DNA of 64,000 nt from JAAYZX01 sp040770645 (GTDB lineage Bacteria; Actinomycetota; Thermoleophilia; RBG-16-64-13). This document shows positions 20,120 through 29,131 of this stretch, one piece after another. The stretch covers positions 52,176 to 116,175 of the forward strand of contig JAXGIS010000006.1 of NCBI GenBank assembly GCA_040770645.1, in the 5' to 3' direction. The notes below the pieces were generated by a model. It did not search any database. It was not told the DNA's origin and saw only the letters and a program-made list of their open reading frames with translations. How positions within the stretch are numbered: the first letter of the stretch is position 1; every line of letters begins with the position of its first letter. The position numbers were made by a program, and so were the translations under genes.

Positions 20120-20149
20120 GTATACTGCGATGTCGATTCGCGGGTATAC
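20120..20149. promoter_or_regulatory. Twin GTATAC palindromes in the divergent kinase/tRNA-Leu region
   Basis: GTATAC occurs at 20120-20125 and again at 20144-20149, a 24-base period. The second can serve as a -10 (TATACA) for tRNA-Leu, 24 bases before its first base; read on the minus strand, the first could serve the kinase at 20039. An 8-base inverted repeat, CAGGCGCA-T-TGCGCCTG (20149-20165), follows immediately. No clear -35 is seen. Assignment as promoters is inference from position. Confidence 0.35.
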
Positions 20150-20173
20150 AGGCGCATTGCGCCTGGCCGGCTC

Positions 20174-20259
20174 GGGCGAGTGGCGGAATTGGCAGACGCG
20201 CTAGGTTCAGGGTCTAGTGAGCTACGCTCATGGGGGTTCAAGTCCCCCCTCGCCCACCA
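20174..20259 (+). tRNA. tRNA-Leu (CAG)
   Basis: An 86-base class II tRNA with encoded CCA. The 7-bp acceptor GGGCGAG pairs with CTCGCCC. The D-arm is TGGCGGAATTGGCAGACGC, the anticodon loop TTCAGGG reads CAG, and a long variable arm and the T-arm GGGGGTTCAAGTCCCCC follow. No base defect is visible. Confidence 0.96.
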
Positions 20260-20295
20260 ACCTGTTCATCTATTCGGCCTACCGCAACGCAGGTA

Positions 20296-21369
20296 ATGCC
20301 TTCACTTCAGGACGAATCCTTCACACAGTTGGCAGATGAGGAGCGCAGGCGGGATGACAAAATCCGCTCTTCGCAGCCGTACGTCCGTTTCGCCCTCATT
20401 GTGGTGGTCATCCTGGGGGTGGTGGTAGCCGGGGGCCTTCTCATCCGTAACCGGTTACAAGCTCGCGAGGTGGCCGCATACCAGTCGTACATGAGCCAAG
20501 TAGCGGATATCGTCACCCGATCAAATGACGTGGGCGCCAAGCTGTCCACCCTCATCACCGCGCCGGGCAACGCCACCCGCAAAGACGTCCAGACCAAACT
20601 GGATCAATTCAACAAATCCGTTGCAGAACAAACGGTGGCAGTCCTTGCTCTGAATCCACCCGGCAACCTGCGTGACGCTCACGAGTGGTTAACGGCGTCC
20701 ATGCGAATCCGAGAACGGGGCATGGCTGAGTTTTCACCCTCGCTCATGAGCGCTCTGGAGGTGCTGGACACGGATGTTCCCTCGGACCAGATCTCGCGCG
20801 CCATGCAGAAATTCGTACTTGCCGACGTCGCTTACTCGGAGTTCTTTGCCTCAGAAGCCACCGGTGTGCTCAGGGCCAAGAACGTATCGGACGTCAAAAT
20901 CGTGGCCGCGGATTTCTTGGCAGACGACGATCTAGCTTCCAAGAGCGGCGTGGTGAAATGGCTGACCGCCCTGAAATCCACCGAAGAACTCCAAGCCATT
21001 CACGGAGTGGGGCTAATCAAAGTGGTTGCCAAACCGGCGGAAAAGAGCATAACCAACGGAGGCACTTTCGACCTTCCGTCCAGCGATCAACTCCGCTTCC
21101 TCATCACGGTCGAGAACCAAGGCAACATGGCCGAGACTGATGTCCCAGTCACACTCAGGCTCCAAGGGCCCAACAGCGTCCAGCCCCAGATCGTGAGCAT
21201 CAAGATACCCGACATCAAAGCCAAGGAGTCCAAGGAAGTGGAGATCAAGGGCGTGAACCCAACCGACTACGGCGAAAAGGCACTACTCAATATAGAGGTG
21301 GGACCGGTACCCAACGAGAAGAACTTGGACAACAACTCGCTGGAAGCCCACGTCGTTTTCGTACTGTAG
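20296..21369 (+). CDS. Membrane-anchored protein with CARDB-like domain
   Basis: About 357 residues from the ATG at 20296; an upstream extension of the frame overlaps the tRNA and is rejected. A charged N terminus precedes one transmembrane helix (FALIVVVILGVVVAGGLLI, near residue 30-50). A long helical extracytoplasmic region follows, then a C-terminal beta-sandwich of about 90 residues (ITVENQGNMAETDVPVTLRL, GEKALLNIEVGPVPNEKNL) of the CARDB/adhesion type. No catalytic motif is seen. It is followed by the DUF4446 gene after 5 bases, so the two are probably one operon, possibly sharing a promoter with tRNA-Leu. Function unknown; envelope structure or adhesion is a guess. Confidence 0.75.
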   Translation: MPSLQDESFTQLADEERRRDDKIRSSQPYVRFALIVVVILGVVVAGGLLIRNRLQAREVAAYQSYMSQVADIVTRSNDVGAKLSTLITAPGNATRKDVQTKLDQFNKSVAEQTVAVLALNPPGNLRDAHEWLTASMRIRERGMAEFSPSLMSALEVLDTDVPSDQISRAMQKFVLADVAYSEFFASEATGVLRAKNVSDVKIVAADFLADDDLASKSGVVKWLTALKSTEELQAIHGVGLIKVVAKPAEKSITNGGTFDLPSSDQLRFLITVENQGNMAETDVPVTLRLQGPNSVQPQIVSIKIPDIKAKESKEVEIKGVNPTDYGEKALLNIEVGPVPNEKNLDNNSLEAHVVFVL

Positions 21370-21374
21370 TCCTC

Positions 21375-22223
21375 GTGTCACCCGCCGAAGTCGCCCAGAT
21401 CATCGCCATCGCCGCTGCGGCCATCGCCGCGGGAGCCGTGGCGCTCTTGATTATCGTCTTCCGCCGCATGCAGCAACTTCAGCATGATCAGAAGCTCATT
21501 CTCGGGCCCAAGGGGGTATCTTCCGACATCATCGCGTACGTCGGGGGTCTAAGCGGCCGCATCGACCGGCTCCGTGACGACGTAGAGACTCTGTCGCTGG
21601 AGGCAAGAGATCACGAGGTGCGGATCGATGGATGCGTGTCGCGTATCGGGATGGTGCGCTTTGACGCATACCATGATCTCGGAGGTCGCCAGAGTACAGC
21701 AATCGGGTTACTCAACGCCAAAGACGACGGCATCGTGGTGACCACGGTAGTCAGCCGGGACTTCTCCCGCATGTACGTCAAGGTCATAAAGGAGGGCCGG
21801 TCCGACGTACCTCTGGCACCCGAGGAAGAGGAAGCCCTCGAACAAGCCCGCGCCCGCGGGAATGCCCCGTTCACCCTGCGCCCTCGCCCGGCACCTGCCG
21901 ACAAGGAGGCCGTGGAAGAGGCAGCAGCCACTCCACTGGTCGACTCCGTGGACGAGGAACGCCTCTCCCTTGAGCGAGAGAATCGGAGAAGAAGGCGTCA
22001 AGGGTTGCCTCCGCTCGACGTTCTGCCTGCACGCGACGACTTGGGTTGGCCTGATCTCGACTCGGGCCGGAGCTACGAAGAACTGGAGCCGTTAGAACCT
22101 CTCGAGCCGCTACAGGCCGACGAAGGTTACAGCATGCAGCCTGCCGTCGGCGGCAACGGTGCGCGTGAAAGCAACCCCACCCGCCGCCGAGATGAGGAGC
22201 CTGATCCCTTTGACGAACTGTAA
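21375..22223 (+). CDS. DUF4446 family protein
   Basis: A 282-residue protein starting with a transmembrane helix (AQIIAIAAAAIAAGAVALLI) and a short coiled coil (FRRMQQLQHDQKLILG, LRDDVETLSLEARDHEVRID). The family core follows: GMVRFDAYHDLGGRQSTAIG, LLNAKDDGIVVTTVVSRD and YVKVIKEGRSDVPLAPEEEE. The C-terminal 110 residues are acidic and variable. This family is widespread in Firmicutes and Actinomycetota, often near chromosome-partition or serS genes, and its function is unknown. The GTG start lies 5 bases after the preceding stop. Confidence 0.85.
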   Translation: MSPAEVAQIIAIAAAAIAAGAVALLIIVFRRMQQLQHDQKLILGPKGVSSDIIAYVGGLSGRIDRLRDDVETLSLEARDHEVRIDGCVSRIGMVRFDAYHDLGGRQSTAIGLLNAKDDGIVVTTVVSRDFSRMYVKVIKEGRSDVPLAPEEEEALEQARARGNAPFTLRPRPAPADKEAVEEAAATPLVDSVDEERLSLERENRRRRRQGLPPLDVLPARDDLGWPDLDSGRSYEELEPLEPLEPLQADEGYSMQPAVGGNGARESNPTRRRDEEPDPFDEL

Positions 22224-23154
22224 CCGCAGAGACGAGAATCTCTTCCAGTGGCCGATCTCCACGGCCACGGGGCCGGCTCACTTCGCCGCCAAGCGAGTCG
22301 GATTCCTTGGCCCACACGGCACCTTCACCGAGGAGGCGCTACGCGTGGCTATGGCCCGAGGGCCGGAGGCGGTTGTGGATGACATCGAGCTGGTGCCCTA
22401 CGCATCCATTGAGGACACGATTCAGGCGGTGACCGGCGGCGAGGTGGACTGCGCGCTGGTCCCCATCGAAAACTCCATCGAGGGATCTGTGTCTGTGACG
22501 GTGGACGTGCTGGCGTGGGAATCGCACGGGGTTCAGATCATCCGCGAGGTGCGGTTGCCAATTCGCCACCGCCTGATTACCCGGCCCGGCGTGCGTTTTG
22601 AGGAGATCTCCCAAATCATCTCGCACCCCCACGCCAATTCACAATGCCGCCGTTGGCTGCGCCGTAACAAGCCTGGGGTGCCGGTGGTGGCAGCGAACTC
22701 CACGGCTGGGGCCGTCGAGATAGTCTCGCAAAGCTCGGAACCCTGGGCGGCCATTGGGACCGCCATCGCTGCCGAGCAATACGGCTGCGTGATTATGCGC
22801 GACAACATAGAGGATCACGACGACAACGAGACTCGCTTCGTGTTCCTCTCTCTGGTCCGTGAGCGCCAGGATTTCCCGGAGCCGTACAAGACCTCGGTAG
22901 TCTGCGAAATCATGAAAGATCAGCCGGGCGCCTTGCTCCTGATCCTTCAGGAGTTCGCCCACCGGTATATCAACCTCACCAAAGTGGAGTCGCGTCCATC
23001 CAAGCGCAGGCTGGGTGATTACATCTTCTTGGTAGACATGGAGGGGAAGTTGGATGATCTTCCCATCCACGACGCTCTAGCCTGCTTGACCTGTAAGCTT
23101 CCGCGGCTGACAATTCTGGGCAGCTATCCTATTGGCAAACCGCCCGTGCGCTAG
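22192..23154 (+). CDS. pheA: Prephenate dehydratase
   Basis: Converts prephenate to phenylpyruvate in phenylalanine synthesis. The catalytic domain starts RVGFLGPHGTFTEEAL. It contains VPIENSIEGSVSVTVD, ISHPHANSQCRRWL and the key DNETRFVFLS (TRF motif). A C-terminal ACT domain (VCEIMKDQPGALLLIL, LTKVESRPSKRRLGDYIF) carries the ESRP Phe-binding motif for feedback inhibition. Start uncertain: the ATG at 22192 overlaps the DUF4446 gene by 32 bases, and no start codon exists in frame between that gene's end and the conserved domain. A coupled start or an unnoticed indel near 22250 are both possible. Confidence 0.92.
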   Translation: MRSLIPLTNCNRRDENLFQWPISTATGPAHFAAKRVGFLGPHGTFTEEALRVAMARGPEAVVDDIELVPYASIEDTIQAVTGGEVDCALVPIENSIEGSVSVTVDVLAWESHGVQIIREVRLPIRHRLITRPGVRFEEISQIISHPHANSQCRRWLRRNKPGVPVVAANSTAGAVEIVSQSSEPWAAIGTAIAAEQYGCVIMRDNIEDHDDNETRFVFLSLVRERQDFPEPYKTSVVCEIMKDQPGALLLILQEFAHRYINLTKVESRPSKRRLGDYIFLVDMEGKLDDLPIHDALACLTCKLPRLTILGSYPIGKPPVR

Positions 23155-23210
23155 ACCGAGCGGCTTAGCCACGGTCTCTCGCGGGCTCTCCTCCAGGACA
23201 AGGGGTAGAC

Positions 23211-24494
23211 ATGCTGGACATCAAACTCATCCGCTCCGATCCCGACGCCGTCCGCCAGGCTTTACGTCGGCGGGGAGGAGTGGCCGAGCATGCCCTCGAT
23301 ACGCTCCTGGCGCTCGACACCTCGCGCCGGGAGCTGCTCGTTCAGGTGGAGGAGAAGCGCAACCTACGCAACTCTGTGAGCGAGGAGATCGCCAAAGCCA
23401 AGAAGGCCGGCCTGGGAGGGCCGGAGGTGGAGGCCAAAGTCGCCGCTATGCGTGAAGTAGGAGGCGCGATCAAAGACCTCGATGCGCAGCTCAAGGAGAT
23501 CGAGGCGCAGCTCGAGGTGGAGTTGCTCCAAGTCCCCAACCTACCCGACCCCACTGCGCCCGCCGGCGGGGAAGAGGAATCGCGGGAAGAGCGGCGCTGG
23601 GGAACCCCCCGGCAGTTCGACTTCCCTCCCCGAGACCACTTGGATTTGGCTGCGCCCCGCGACCTCATCGACATGGAGCGCGGCGCCAAGGTCGGGGGCA
23701 GCCGGTTCGCCTACCTCAAGGGCGATCTGGTCTTCCTGCAGTTCGCACTCGTGCAGTACGCTCTGCACAAGCTGGCCGCCAAAGGATTCCGGCCGGTAGT
23801 GCCCCCGGTCCTGGTACGCGACGAAGCCATGTACGGCACAGGCTTCTTCCCCACAGACATGCAGCAGGTATACCAGATTGAAGCGGATGCGCTGAACTTG
23901 GTGGGCACTTCGGAGGTCCCGTTGGCTGCGTTGCACATGAACGAGATCCTGGACGAGGCCGACCTACCGGTACGCTACGTGGGCTACTCCACCTGTTTCC
24001 GGCGCGAGGCTGGGGCCGCGGGCAAGGATACACGCGGCATCTTTCGCGTCCATCAATTCGACAAAGTGGAGATGTTCAGCTTCTGCCACCCCGATTCTTC
24101 AAGGGAAGAGCACGATTTCATGTGGGGTATCGAGCGTGAGATCCTGGAGGAGCTCGGTCTCCCGTATCGCTCAGTGAACATCGCAGCCGGGGATCTGGGA
24201 GCCTCGGCAGCCAAGAAGTACGATAACGAGGCATGGATACCGAGCCAAGAGCGGTATCGCGAGGTGACCTCGTGCTCGAACTGCACCGACTATCAGTCGC
24301 GGAGGCTCAAGTGTCGCGCCAAGGGCGAGAAGGGTGGTCCCTACCTGGTGCACACGTTGAACGGCACCGTGGTGGCTGTTGGTAGGACCATCATCGCCAT
24401 AATGGAGAACTTCCAGACCGCAGATGGTCTGATAGAGGTGCCGTCAGTGCTACGGCCGCATATTCCCGGAGCGCCTGAGTACCTGGGCGCCTGA
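23211..24494 (+). CDS. serS: Seryl-tRNA synthetase
   Basis: Charges tRNA-Ser (and tRNA-Sec if present) with serine. 427 residues, the usual length. The N-terminal antiparallel coiled coil (about 30-105) binds the long variable arm. Class II motifs follow: motif 2 FRREAGAAGKDTRGIFR and motif 3 LNGTVVAVGRTIIAIMEN, plus TSEVPLAALH. ATG at 23211 follows AAGGGG. Complete without frameshift. A tRNA-Ser gene lies 3 kb downstream. Confidence 0.97.
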   Translation: MLDIKLIRSDPDAVRQALRRRGGVAEHALDTLLALDTSRRELLVQVEEKRNLRNSVSEEIAKAKKAGLGGPEVEAKVAAMREVGGAIKDLDAQLKEIEAQLEVELLQVPNLPDPTAPAGGEEESREERRWGTPRQFDFPPRDHLDLAAPRDLIDMERGAKVGGSRFAYLKGDLVFLQFALVQYALHKLAAKGFRPVVPPVLVRDEAMYGTGFFPTDMQQVYQIEADALNLVGTSEVPLAALHMNEILDEADLPVRYVGYSTCFRREAGAAGKDTRGIFRVHQFDKVEMFSFCHPDSSREEHDFMWGIEREILEELGLPYRSVNIAAGDLGASAAKKYDNEAWIPSQERYREVTSCSNCTDYQSRRLKCRAKGEKGGPYLVHTLNGTVVAVGRTIIAIMENFQTADGLIEVPSVLRPHIPGAPEYLGA

Positions 24495-24536
24495 AGCGCG
24501 TAGTCCAAGGATATCGGGGTGGGGGAGGTGTTCCAA

Positions 24537-25172
24537 ATGGAGGATGAGGATTCGATCATCCGCATCACGAACAGCGATGCTCTGATAGTGGTGGACATCC
24601 AGTACGACTTCGTGGAAGGCGGCAGTCTCGGTGTCCAAGGGGGGCGGGACGTAGTACCGGTGGTGAACCGACTGATTCCACTCTTTGATCACGTGGTATT
24701 CACACGAGACTGGCATCCTGCCGATCACCTATCCTTTTCTCAGAACCCTGAGTTCCGCGATGGTTCCTGGCCGGTTCACGCTGTGCGCGACACTCCGGGC
24801 GCTCGCTTCCACGCAGACCTCCAGATCCCCAGCCACGCCCTCATTGTGAGCAAAGCCACACTCGCCAACCGCGAGGAGTACAGCGGCTTCCAGGCTGCGG
24901 AGGCCGACCTGGCGGGCTGGTTGCACCAACGTGGTGTGCGGCGTTTGTTCATCGTGGGCATCGCAACCGACTACTGCGTGCGCAACACGGCACTCGACGG
25001 GATAGGAGAGGGCTTCCAGGTTCACGTGGTTGGTGACGGCGTACGTGGGGTGTCAGAGGAGACTGTGGCCCAGACATGGGAGGATCTGGCGGCAGCCGGA
25101 ATCGGACGAGTTCAATCGGCGAACCTCAGGCGTGAAGACACAAGCCGATCTCATGACGGCGAACGCACGTGA
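24537..25172 (+). CDS. pncA: Nicotinamidase (isochorismatase family)
   Basis: Hydrolyses nicotinamide to nicotinate for NAD salvage. The catalytic triad is visible: Asp in IVVDIQYDF, Lys in LIVSKATL, and Cys in GIATDYCVRNTA. Metal ligands are expected in FTRDWHPADHLSF. ATG at 24537 is chosen because GGGGGAGG lies eight bases upstream; a GTG at 24519 is upstream of that site. The end overlaps pncB by 20 bases, which places consecutive pathway steps under one translation unit. Confidence 0.92.
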   Translation: MEDEDSIIRITNSDALIVVDIQYDFVEGGSLGVQGGRDVVPVVNRLIPLFDHVVFTRDWHPADHLSFSQNPEFRDGSWPVHAVRDTPGARFHADLQIPSHALIVSKATLANREEYSGFQAAEADLAGWLHQRGVRRLFIVGIATDYCVRNTALDGIGEGFQVHVVGDGVRGVSEETVAQTWEDLAAAGIGRVQSANLRREDTSRSHDGERT

Positions 25173-26691
25173 GGGTACGAGAGCGGTGATATTGGGTTCG
25201 GACATCGTCGAGCGGTGGGCACGACGCGAAGACCAAGCCCTGCTCACAGATCTCTACCAGTTGACGATGATGTACGGATACTGGCGAACCGGTCGCCACC
25301 GACTGCGTGTGTCTTTTGAGTACTTCTTCCGAAACCTCCCACCGCACACTGGATTTGCGGTCAGCTGTGGCCTCGAGCAGTTCCTCGATTACCTGGATAA
25401 TCTGCACTTCACTGATGGCGATCTCGCCTACCTGGAATCACTCGGTCTATTCGACGGCCCCTTTCTTGAGTATCTTCGCGGCTTCCAACCACAGGTCGAC
25501 GTCTACGCCGTGCCTGAGGGTACGCTCATGTTTCCGCACGAACCGGCCCTCCGGGTTGAAGGTGGACTGGCAGAAGCACAGCTCATAGAAACCGCCGTGC
25601 TCAACTGCCTGAACTACGCCACTCTGGTGGCAACCAAAACGGCGCGCGTTCGCCTGGCGGCCGGCGATGACTACGTCATGGAGTTCGGCCTCCGACGCGC
25701 CCAGGGGCCGGACGGAGGCCTCACAGGATCGCGTGCCGCTTTCGTGGGTGGGGCAGACGCCACTTCGAATGTGCTGGCCGGGCGGTTGTACGGCATCCCC
25801 GTGCGAGGCACACACGCCCACTCGTGGGTCATGAGCTTTCCCGACGAACTGTCGGCGTTCAGAGCCTACGCCCAGATCTATCCCGACTCGACGCTGCTCC
25901 TGGTCGACACCTACGACACGCTCACCTCGGGGCTCCCTCATGCCGTCCAGGTCTTCCGCGAGCTGCGGGAAGCCGGCCACCACGCGCAGGGGGCCGTGCG
26001 CCTAGACTCGGGAGACCTGGCCAAGCTGAGCAAGGCCGCACATTGCATGTTCACTGAAGCGGGGTTCGCCCACCCCACCATCGTGGCATCCAATGAGCTG
26101 GACGAGGATCTCATAGCGGACTTGAAGCGCCAGGGAGCCAAGGTGAACTCCTGGGGAGTGGGCACACATCTCATCACCGCCTCCACCCAACCGGCCCTGG
26201 GCGGTATCTACAAGTTGGTGGCCGTGGCCGACGACGGCGGCTGGTGGGAACCCCGACTCAAACTCTCGTCCAACCCGGCCAAGATGACAGACCCGGGTCG
26301 CAAACAAGTGGTCCGCTACCGCGATGAGGCCGGTCATCCACTAGGCGACATCCTGTACTTGACCGACGAGGAGTTGCCGGACGTGGAGGCCAGCATGCCC
26401 TACGTGCCCCGGGACATGCTGGCTTTCCGTCGGGTGCTGGAAGGGGCCGCTCAAGCCGAGCCCCTGCTGCGACCAGTAGCGAAGGCAGGCCGGCGACTGG
26501 AGCCCTCTCCGTCACTCACGGAAGTCCGGCGGCGGGCGCAGCAGGAGATGAGATCACTACCAGACGAATACCGACGTCTCCGCAACCCTCACGTTTACGA
26601 AGTGGGGCTGTCCCTGCCACTCGGTCGCGTCAAGACACGGCTCGTTCGCGAGGGCCAAGCGGGGAGTGCTGCCCCTTGCGGTTCACTCTAA
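25153..26691 (+). CDS. pncB: Nicotinate phosphoribosyltransferase
   Basis: Makes nicotinate mononucleotide from nicotinate and PRPP, the step after pncA. About 512 residues with family blocks LLTDLYQLTMMYGYW, GFAVSCGLEQFLDYL, EFGLRRAQGPDGG, IPVRGTHAHSWVMSF (the His that is phosphorylated in many members), AVRLDSGDLAKLSK and SWGVGTHLIT. ATG at 25153 overlaps pncA. The C-terminal 60 residues are basic. No frameshift. Confidence 0.95.
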   Translation: MTANAREGTRAVILGSDIVERWARREDQALLTDLYQLTMMYGYWRTGRHRLRVSFEYFFRNLPPHTGFAVSCGLEQFLDYLDNLHFTDGDLAYLESLGLFDGPFLEYLRGFQPQVDVYAVPEGTLMFPHEPALRVEGGLAEAQLIETAVLNCLNYATLVATKTARVRLAAGDDYVMEFGLRRAQGPDGGLTGSRAAFVGGADATSNVLAGRLYGIPVRGTHAHSWVMSFPDELSAFRAYAQIYPDSTLLLVDTYDTLTSGLPHAVQVFRELREAGHHAQGAVRLDSGDLAKLSKAAHCMFTEAGFAHPTIVASNELDEDLIADLKRQGAKVNSWGVGTHLITASTQPALGGIYKLVAVADDGGWWEPRLKLSSNPAKMTDPGRKQVVRYRDEAGHPLGDILYLTDEELPDVEASMPYVPRDMLAFRRVLEGAAQAEPLLRPVAKAGRRLEPSPSLTEVRRRAQQEMRSLPDEYRRLRNPHVYEVGLSLPLGRVKTRLVREGQAGSAAPCGSL

Positions 26692-26722
26692 CCGTTGCCT
26701 TCTGCAGAACGAGTGTGCGCGC

Positions 26723-26742
26723 GGCCTTCGAACGCCAAGGCC
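26723..26742. terminator. Possible weak terminator hairpin
   Basis: GGCCTT and AAGGCC with an eight-base loop, in the 78-base gap between the convergent pncB and thioesterase genes. The stem is only six base pairs and no U-run follows, so this call rests mainly on position. Confidence 0.3.
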
Positions 26743-26769
26743 CGTAGTCAATCCACGTCTACGAGAAAA

Positions 26770-27194
26770 TCAGTCACCGGAGTCCGGCGAAGAAGTCTTC
26801 TCGAACCGCTCGATTTCCACCGGCAGCGAGGTAGCCTGTCCACGCGCTACCGCTTTGCCCTCGCTGTTCAGCACATTGAGGCCCACCACGATAACGCTCT
26901 CCCCCTGTGCAGGATTATGCATTCGGCTGAAATCAGCTCGCCCGGGGCCGCCGCGCGAAGCATGTTCAGGCTCCATTGCACGGCCACCGCATCTGTTATG
27001 GACGAAGCCGCGATGGCAAACGCCATATCCGCCAAAGCGAAAATGAAGCCACCGTGTGCCACACCGTAAGCATTCACGAATTCGGGCCTCACTCTGGCCG
27101 ACAGTCTTGCATAGCCTTCGCGAGCCTCTTCCAACTGCATGCCGAACATGCGGAAGAGTTCGTCGTTTTCAGTGATGAAACTGGCACGTGCCAC
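26770..27194 (-). CDS. PaaI-type hotdog-fold thioesterase, frameshifted
   Basis: About 141 residues, the usual length. The GTG at 27194 is chosen because AGGAGGG lies just upstream (the frame stays open above it). Family block: FVNAYGVAHGGFIFALADMA, with the H-G-G-x-x-x-x-L-A-D active-site pattern of PaaI acyl-CoA thioesterases. The frame changes near 26925 (GELISAE to RMHNPAQGE), after which VNVLNSEGK-like strands and ARGQATSLPVEI finish the fold. It hydrolyses an aryl- or acyl-CoA thioester; the substrate cannot be read from the sequence. Confidence 0.82.
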
Positions 27195-27541
27195 CGGGGT
27201 CCCTCCTTGCATACGGAGCACTGACTCCATTCCATTGTAGCGCCCCGGTACGTCGCCCGGGCAAGCTTCGCTGGCCCGGCGAGCATGGAAGCGGCTTATG
27301 GCGACGGCACGGCGCGAGAGGTACGGGCGTGCGGAGTCGAATAATGCGAGCCCGCCACCCGGAAGCGAGGACCATCGGTTGGCCACCTATCCATATTTCG
27401 CACCGGAAGCCATCCGTGCACTCGCACAAGCGGTCGGCTCCGGACCCGAGTCTCGCTATACTCCCTTCCAACAGGGACCGTTCCGGCGCTGCCTGCGGAG
27501 ACACGGAAGACGCGGCGCGTTCAGGCACTGGTTCCCACCGC
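27195..27541. other. Intergenic region without a gene
   Basis: About 347 bases between the thioesterase start and tRNA-Ser. I see no convincing protein or RNA gene. A TATACT box at 27457-27462 could be a -10, but it lies about 80 bases before the tRNA and has no matching -35. Confidence 0.5.
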
Positions 27542-27627
27542 GGAGTGGCGGAGTCTGGTTGATTGCACCGGTCTTGAAAACCGGCAGGCCGCAAGGTCTC
27601 AGGGGTTCGAATCCCCTCCCCTCCGCC
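27542..27627 (+). tRNA. tRNA-Ser (TGA), 5' acceptor strand incomplete
   Basis: Anticodon arm CCGGT-CTTGAAA-ACCGG reads TGA. The long variable arm (CAGGCCGCAAGGTCTC) and T-arm AGGGG-TTCGAAT-CCCCT are normal, and the 3' acceptor strand CCCCTCC is followed by G and CC; the final A is not encoded. The matching 5' strand should be GGAGGGG, but only GGAG is present before the T8-G9 position, so three G appear to be missing. This is either a homopolymer sequencing loss or a defective gene. Confidence 0.88.
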
Positions 27628-27644
27628 TCATCACCCCTGCCTGA

Positions 27645-29015
27645 TCAGCTCCGGTACAGACGCCGGCCGGAGGCCGAGGTGAGGTTCCAAAGGCAGAACG
27701 GCACCCTGCCGCGGCCCGGCACCAATGCGTGCACACAACAGCGCCGCACACGCTCCAGGTCCAGGTTCCACACGTCTTGGAACAGCATCCCTGAGATGGA
27801 CAGCACGCGGTCGGCTCCGGCCAAGAAACGCTCCAGCTCGTCGGCCGCCTCCGCGGAACAGCCTGGACGGGCGGGAGGTGGACTCCACTGACGAGCAGTG
27901 GCGGCTACCGCCCGCCGAGATACACTGCTCACCGGCCCCAACTCGGCGCAGTCGCTCTGCAACGAGGAGTCGGCCGGGACCGCATGAAACGCGAAAGGCT
28001 CCAACCGCCCTCCCGACCGCACCCAGTAGCGGCCACGGAAGGAGCAGAGCACGTGCTCGCAGGAGCTGGGAGAAAAGTGCGCCGGCTTGACCTGCCCTCC
28101 GGTCTGCTCCTCCAAAGCCCGCAGCACCTCGGGGAGGGTGAGACGAGGCTGCCTTCCGGCCGGGAAACGCCCGAAGTAGCTGATGGGCTGGATGTGTACA
28201 CCCCGCACCACCGGCACCATATCGGCCGCATAGCGCACGATGGCCCCCAACTCCCGATCGTTGACGCCTGCCACCACGGTGGGCACCAGCACCACTGCCA
28301 GTCCGGCCTGAGCGCAATGCTCCACGGCCCGCAACTTCTCCTCCAGCGGCACCCGACCGCGGATGGGCTCTGTCGCGGCCGGGCCGAGGCCGTCGAACTG
28401 CAGAAAGACGGAGGCGGCCCCAGCCTCCCGTAGGACCTGTGCGTAGCCCGGCTCACGCCCCAGGCGCAGACCGTTACTGTTGATTTGGATGAAAGTGAAC
28501 CCGATATCGCGGGCGGCCGCGACCAGTAGAGGTAGATCCTCGCGCACGGTAGGCTCGCCACCGGAGAACTGAATGTTGACGGGGCCGGCGGCCACCATCA
28601 GATCGCGCAACTGTGCCCGCAACTGGGCCGCGGGTGGGTCATCAGAAGATGGGGCTGCGCCGGCGTCGGCGAAGCAGATGGGGCAGCGCATATTACAGCG
28701 CGAGGTGACCTCCAGGACGGCCGTACAGGTGGACTGCCCGTGGTCCGGGCAAAGGCCGCAATCATAAGGGCAACCTTGCGTCACGGGTGCCGCACCTATA
28801 TGTTGGGGTGGCCCTCCGCAACAGGTCGCATCCGGCCCGTGTCCGACCCACTCCTCCATGTCCGGAGGACCGCGCCATATGGGTGTGCTCCACTCACCGT
28901 GCGCGGGGCAGGTCTTGACCAGGTGCACCTGGTCCTCCACCGCCACTCTGCGCGCCGGGATCTTCTCCAGACACACGGGGCACAGGCTTTCCGTGACGGT
29001 AACCTTCTCAGGCAC
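27645..29015 (-). CDS. Radical SAM protein of the aldehyde-oxidoreductase cluster (TrsS-like)
   Basis: 456 residues. The N terminus has a zinc-ribbon-like SLCPVCLEKI and a second Cys set, GCPYDCGLCPDHGQSTC. The radical SAM site is SRCNMRCPICF (C-x3-C-x2-C), followed by IQFSGGEPTVRED and INSNGLRLG. A C-terminal region has further Cys (SSCEHVLCSF). This architecture matches, as I recall, the family called radical SAM (seleno)protein TrsS that accompanies molybdenum hydroxylase clusters in sulfate reducers and other anaerobes. No in-frame TGA is present, so this is a Cys-containing form. Its product is unknown. Encoded on the minus strand after the small redox protein. Confidence 0.75.
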   Translation of the reverse strand: MPEKVTVTESLCPVCLEKIPARRVAVEDQVHLVKTCPAHGEWSTPIWRGPPDMEEWVGHGPDATCCGGPPQHIGAAPVTQGCPYDCGLCPDHGQSTCTAVLEVTSRCNMRCPICFADAGAAPSSDDPPAAQLRAQLRDLMVAAGPVNIQFSGGEPTVREDLPLLVAAARDIGFTFIQINSNGLRLGREPGYAQVLREAGAASVFLQFDGLGPAATEPIRGRVPLEEKLRAVEHCAQAGLAVVLVPTVVAGVNDRELGAIVRYAADMVPVVRGVHIQPISYFGRFPAGRQPRLTLPEVLRALEEQTGGQVKPAHFSPSSCEHVLCSFRGRYWVRSGGRLEPFAFHAVPADSSLQSDCAELGPVSSVSRRAVAATARQWSPPPARPGCSAEAADELERFLAGADRVLSISGMLFQDVWNLDLERVRRCCVHALVPGRGRVPFCLWNLTSASGRRLYRS

Positions 29016-29131
29016 GGTACTCTTCAGAGTCGAACGGCCAAGCCAAAGTCGATACAGGGTCCGCGTTCAGGGCAGCCTCGTCCACTCTCTTCTTTCCCAT
29101 CAGTACGCTTTGCTCCCGCACAACCCGGAGT

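Noticed and set aside
20230..20295. Upstream extension of the CARDB-like gene into tRNA-Leu
   Set aside because: The frame would start inside the tRNA; the ATG at 20296 begins the charged N terminus.
27645..29015. Selenocysteine in the TrsS-like protein
   Set aside because: The frame is open with Cys codons at the motif positions and no in-frame TGA.
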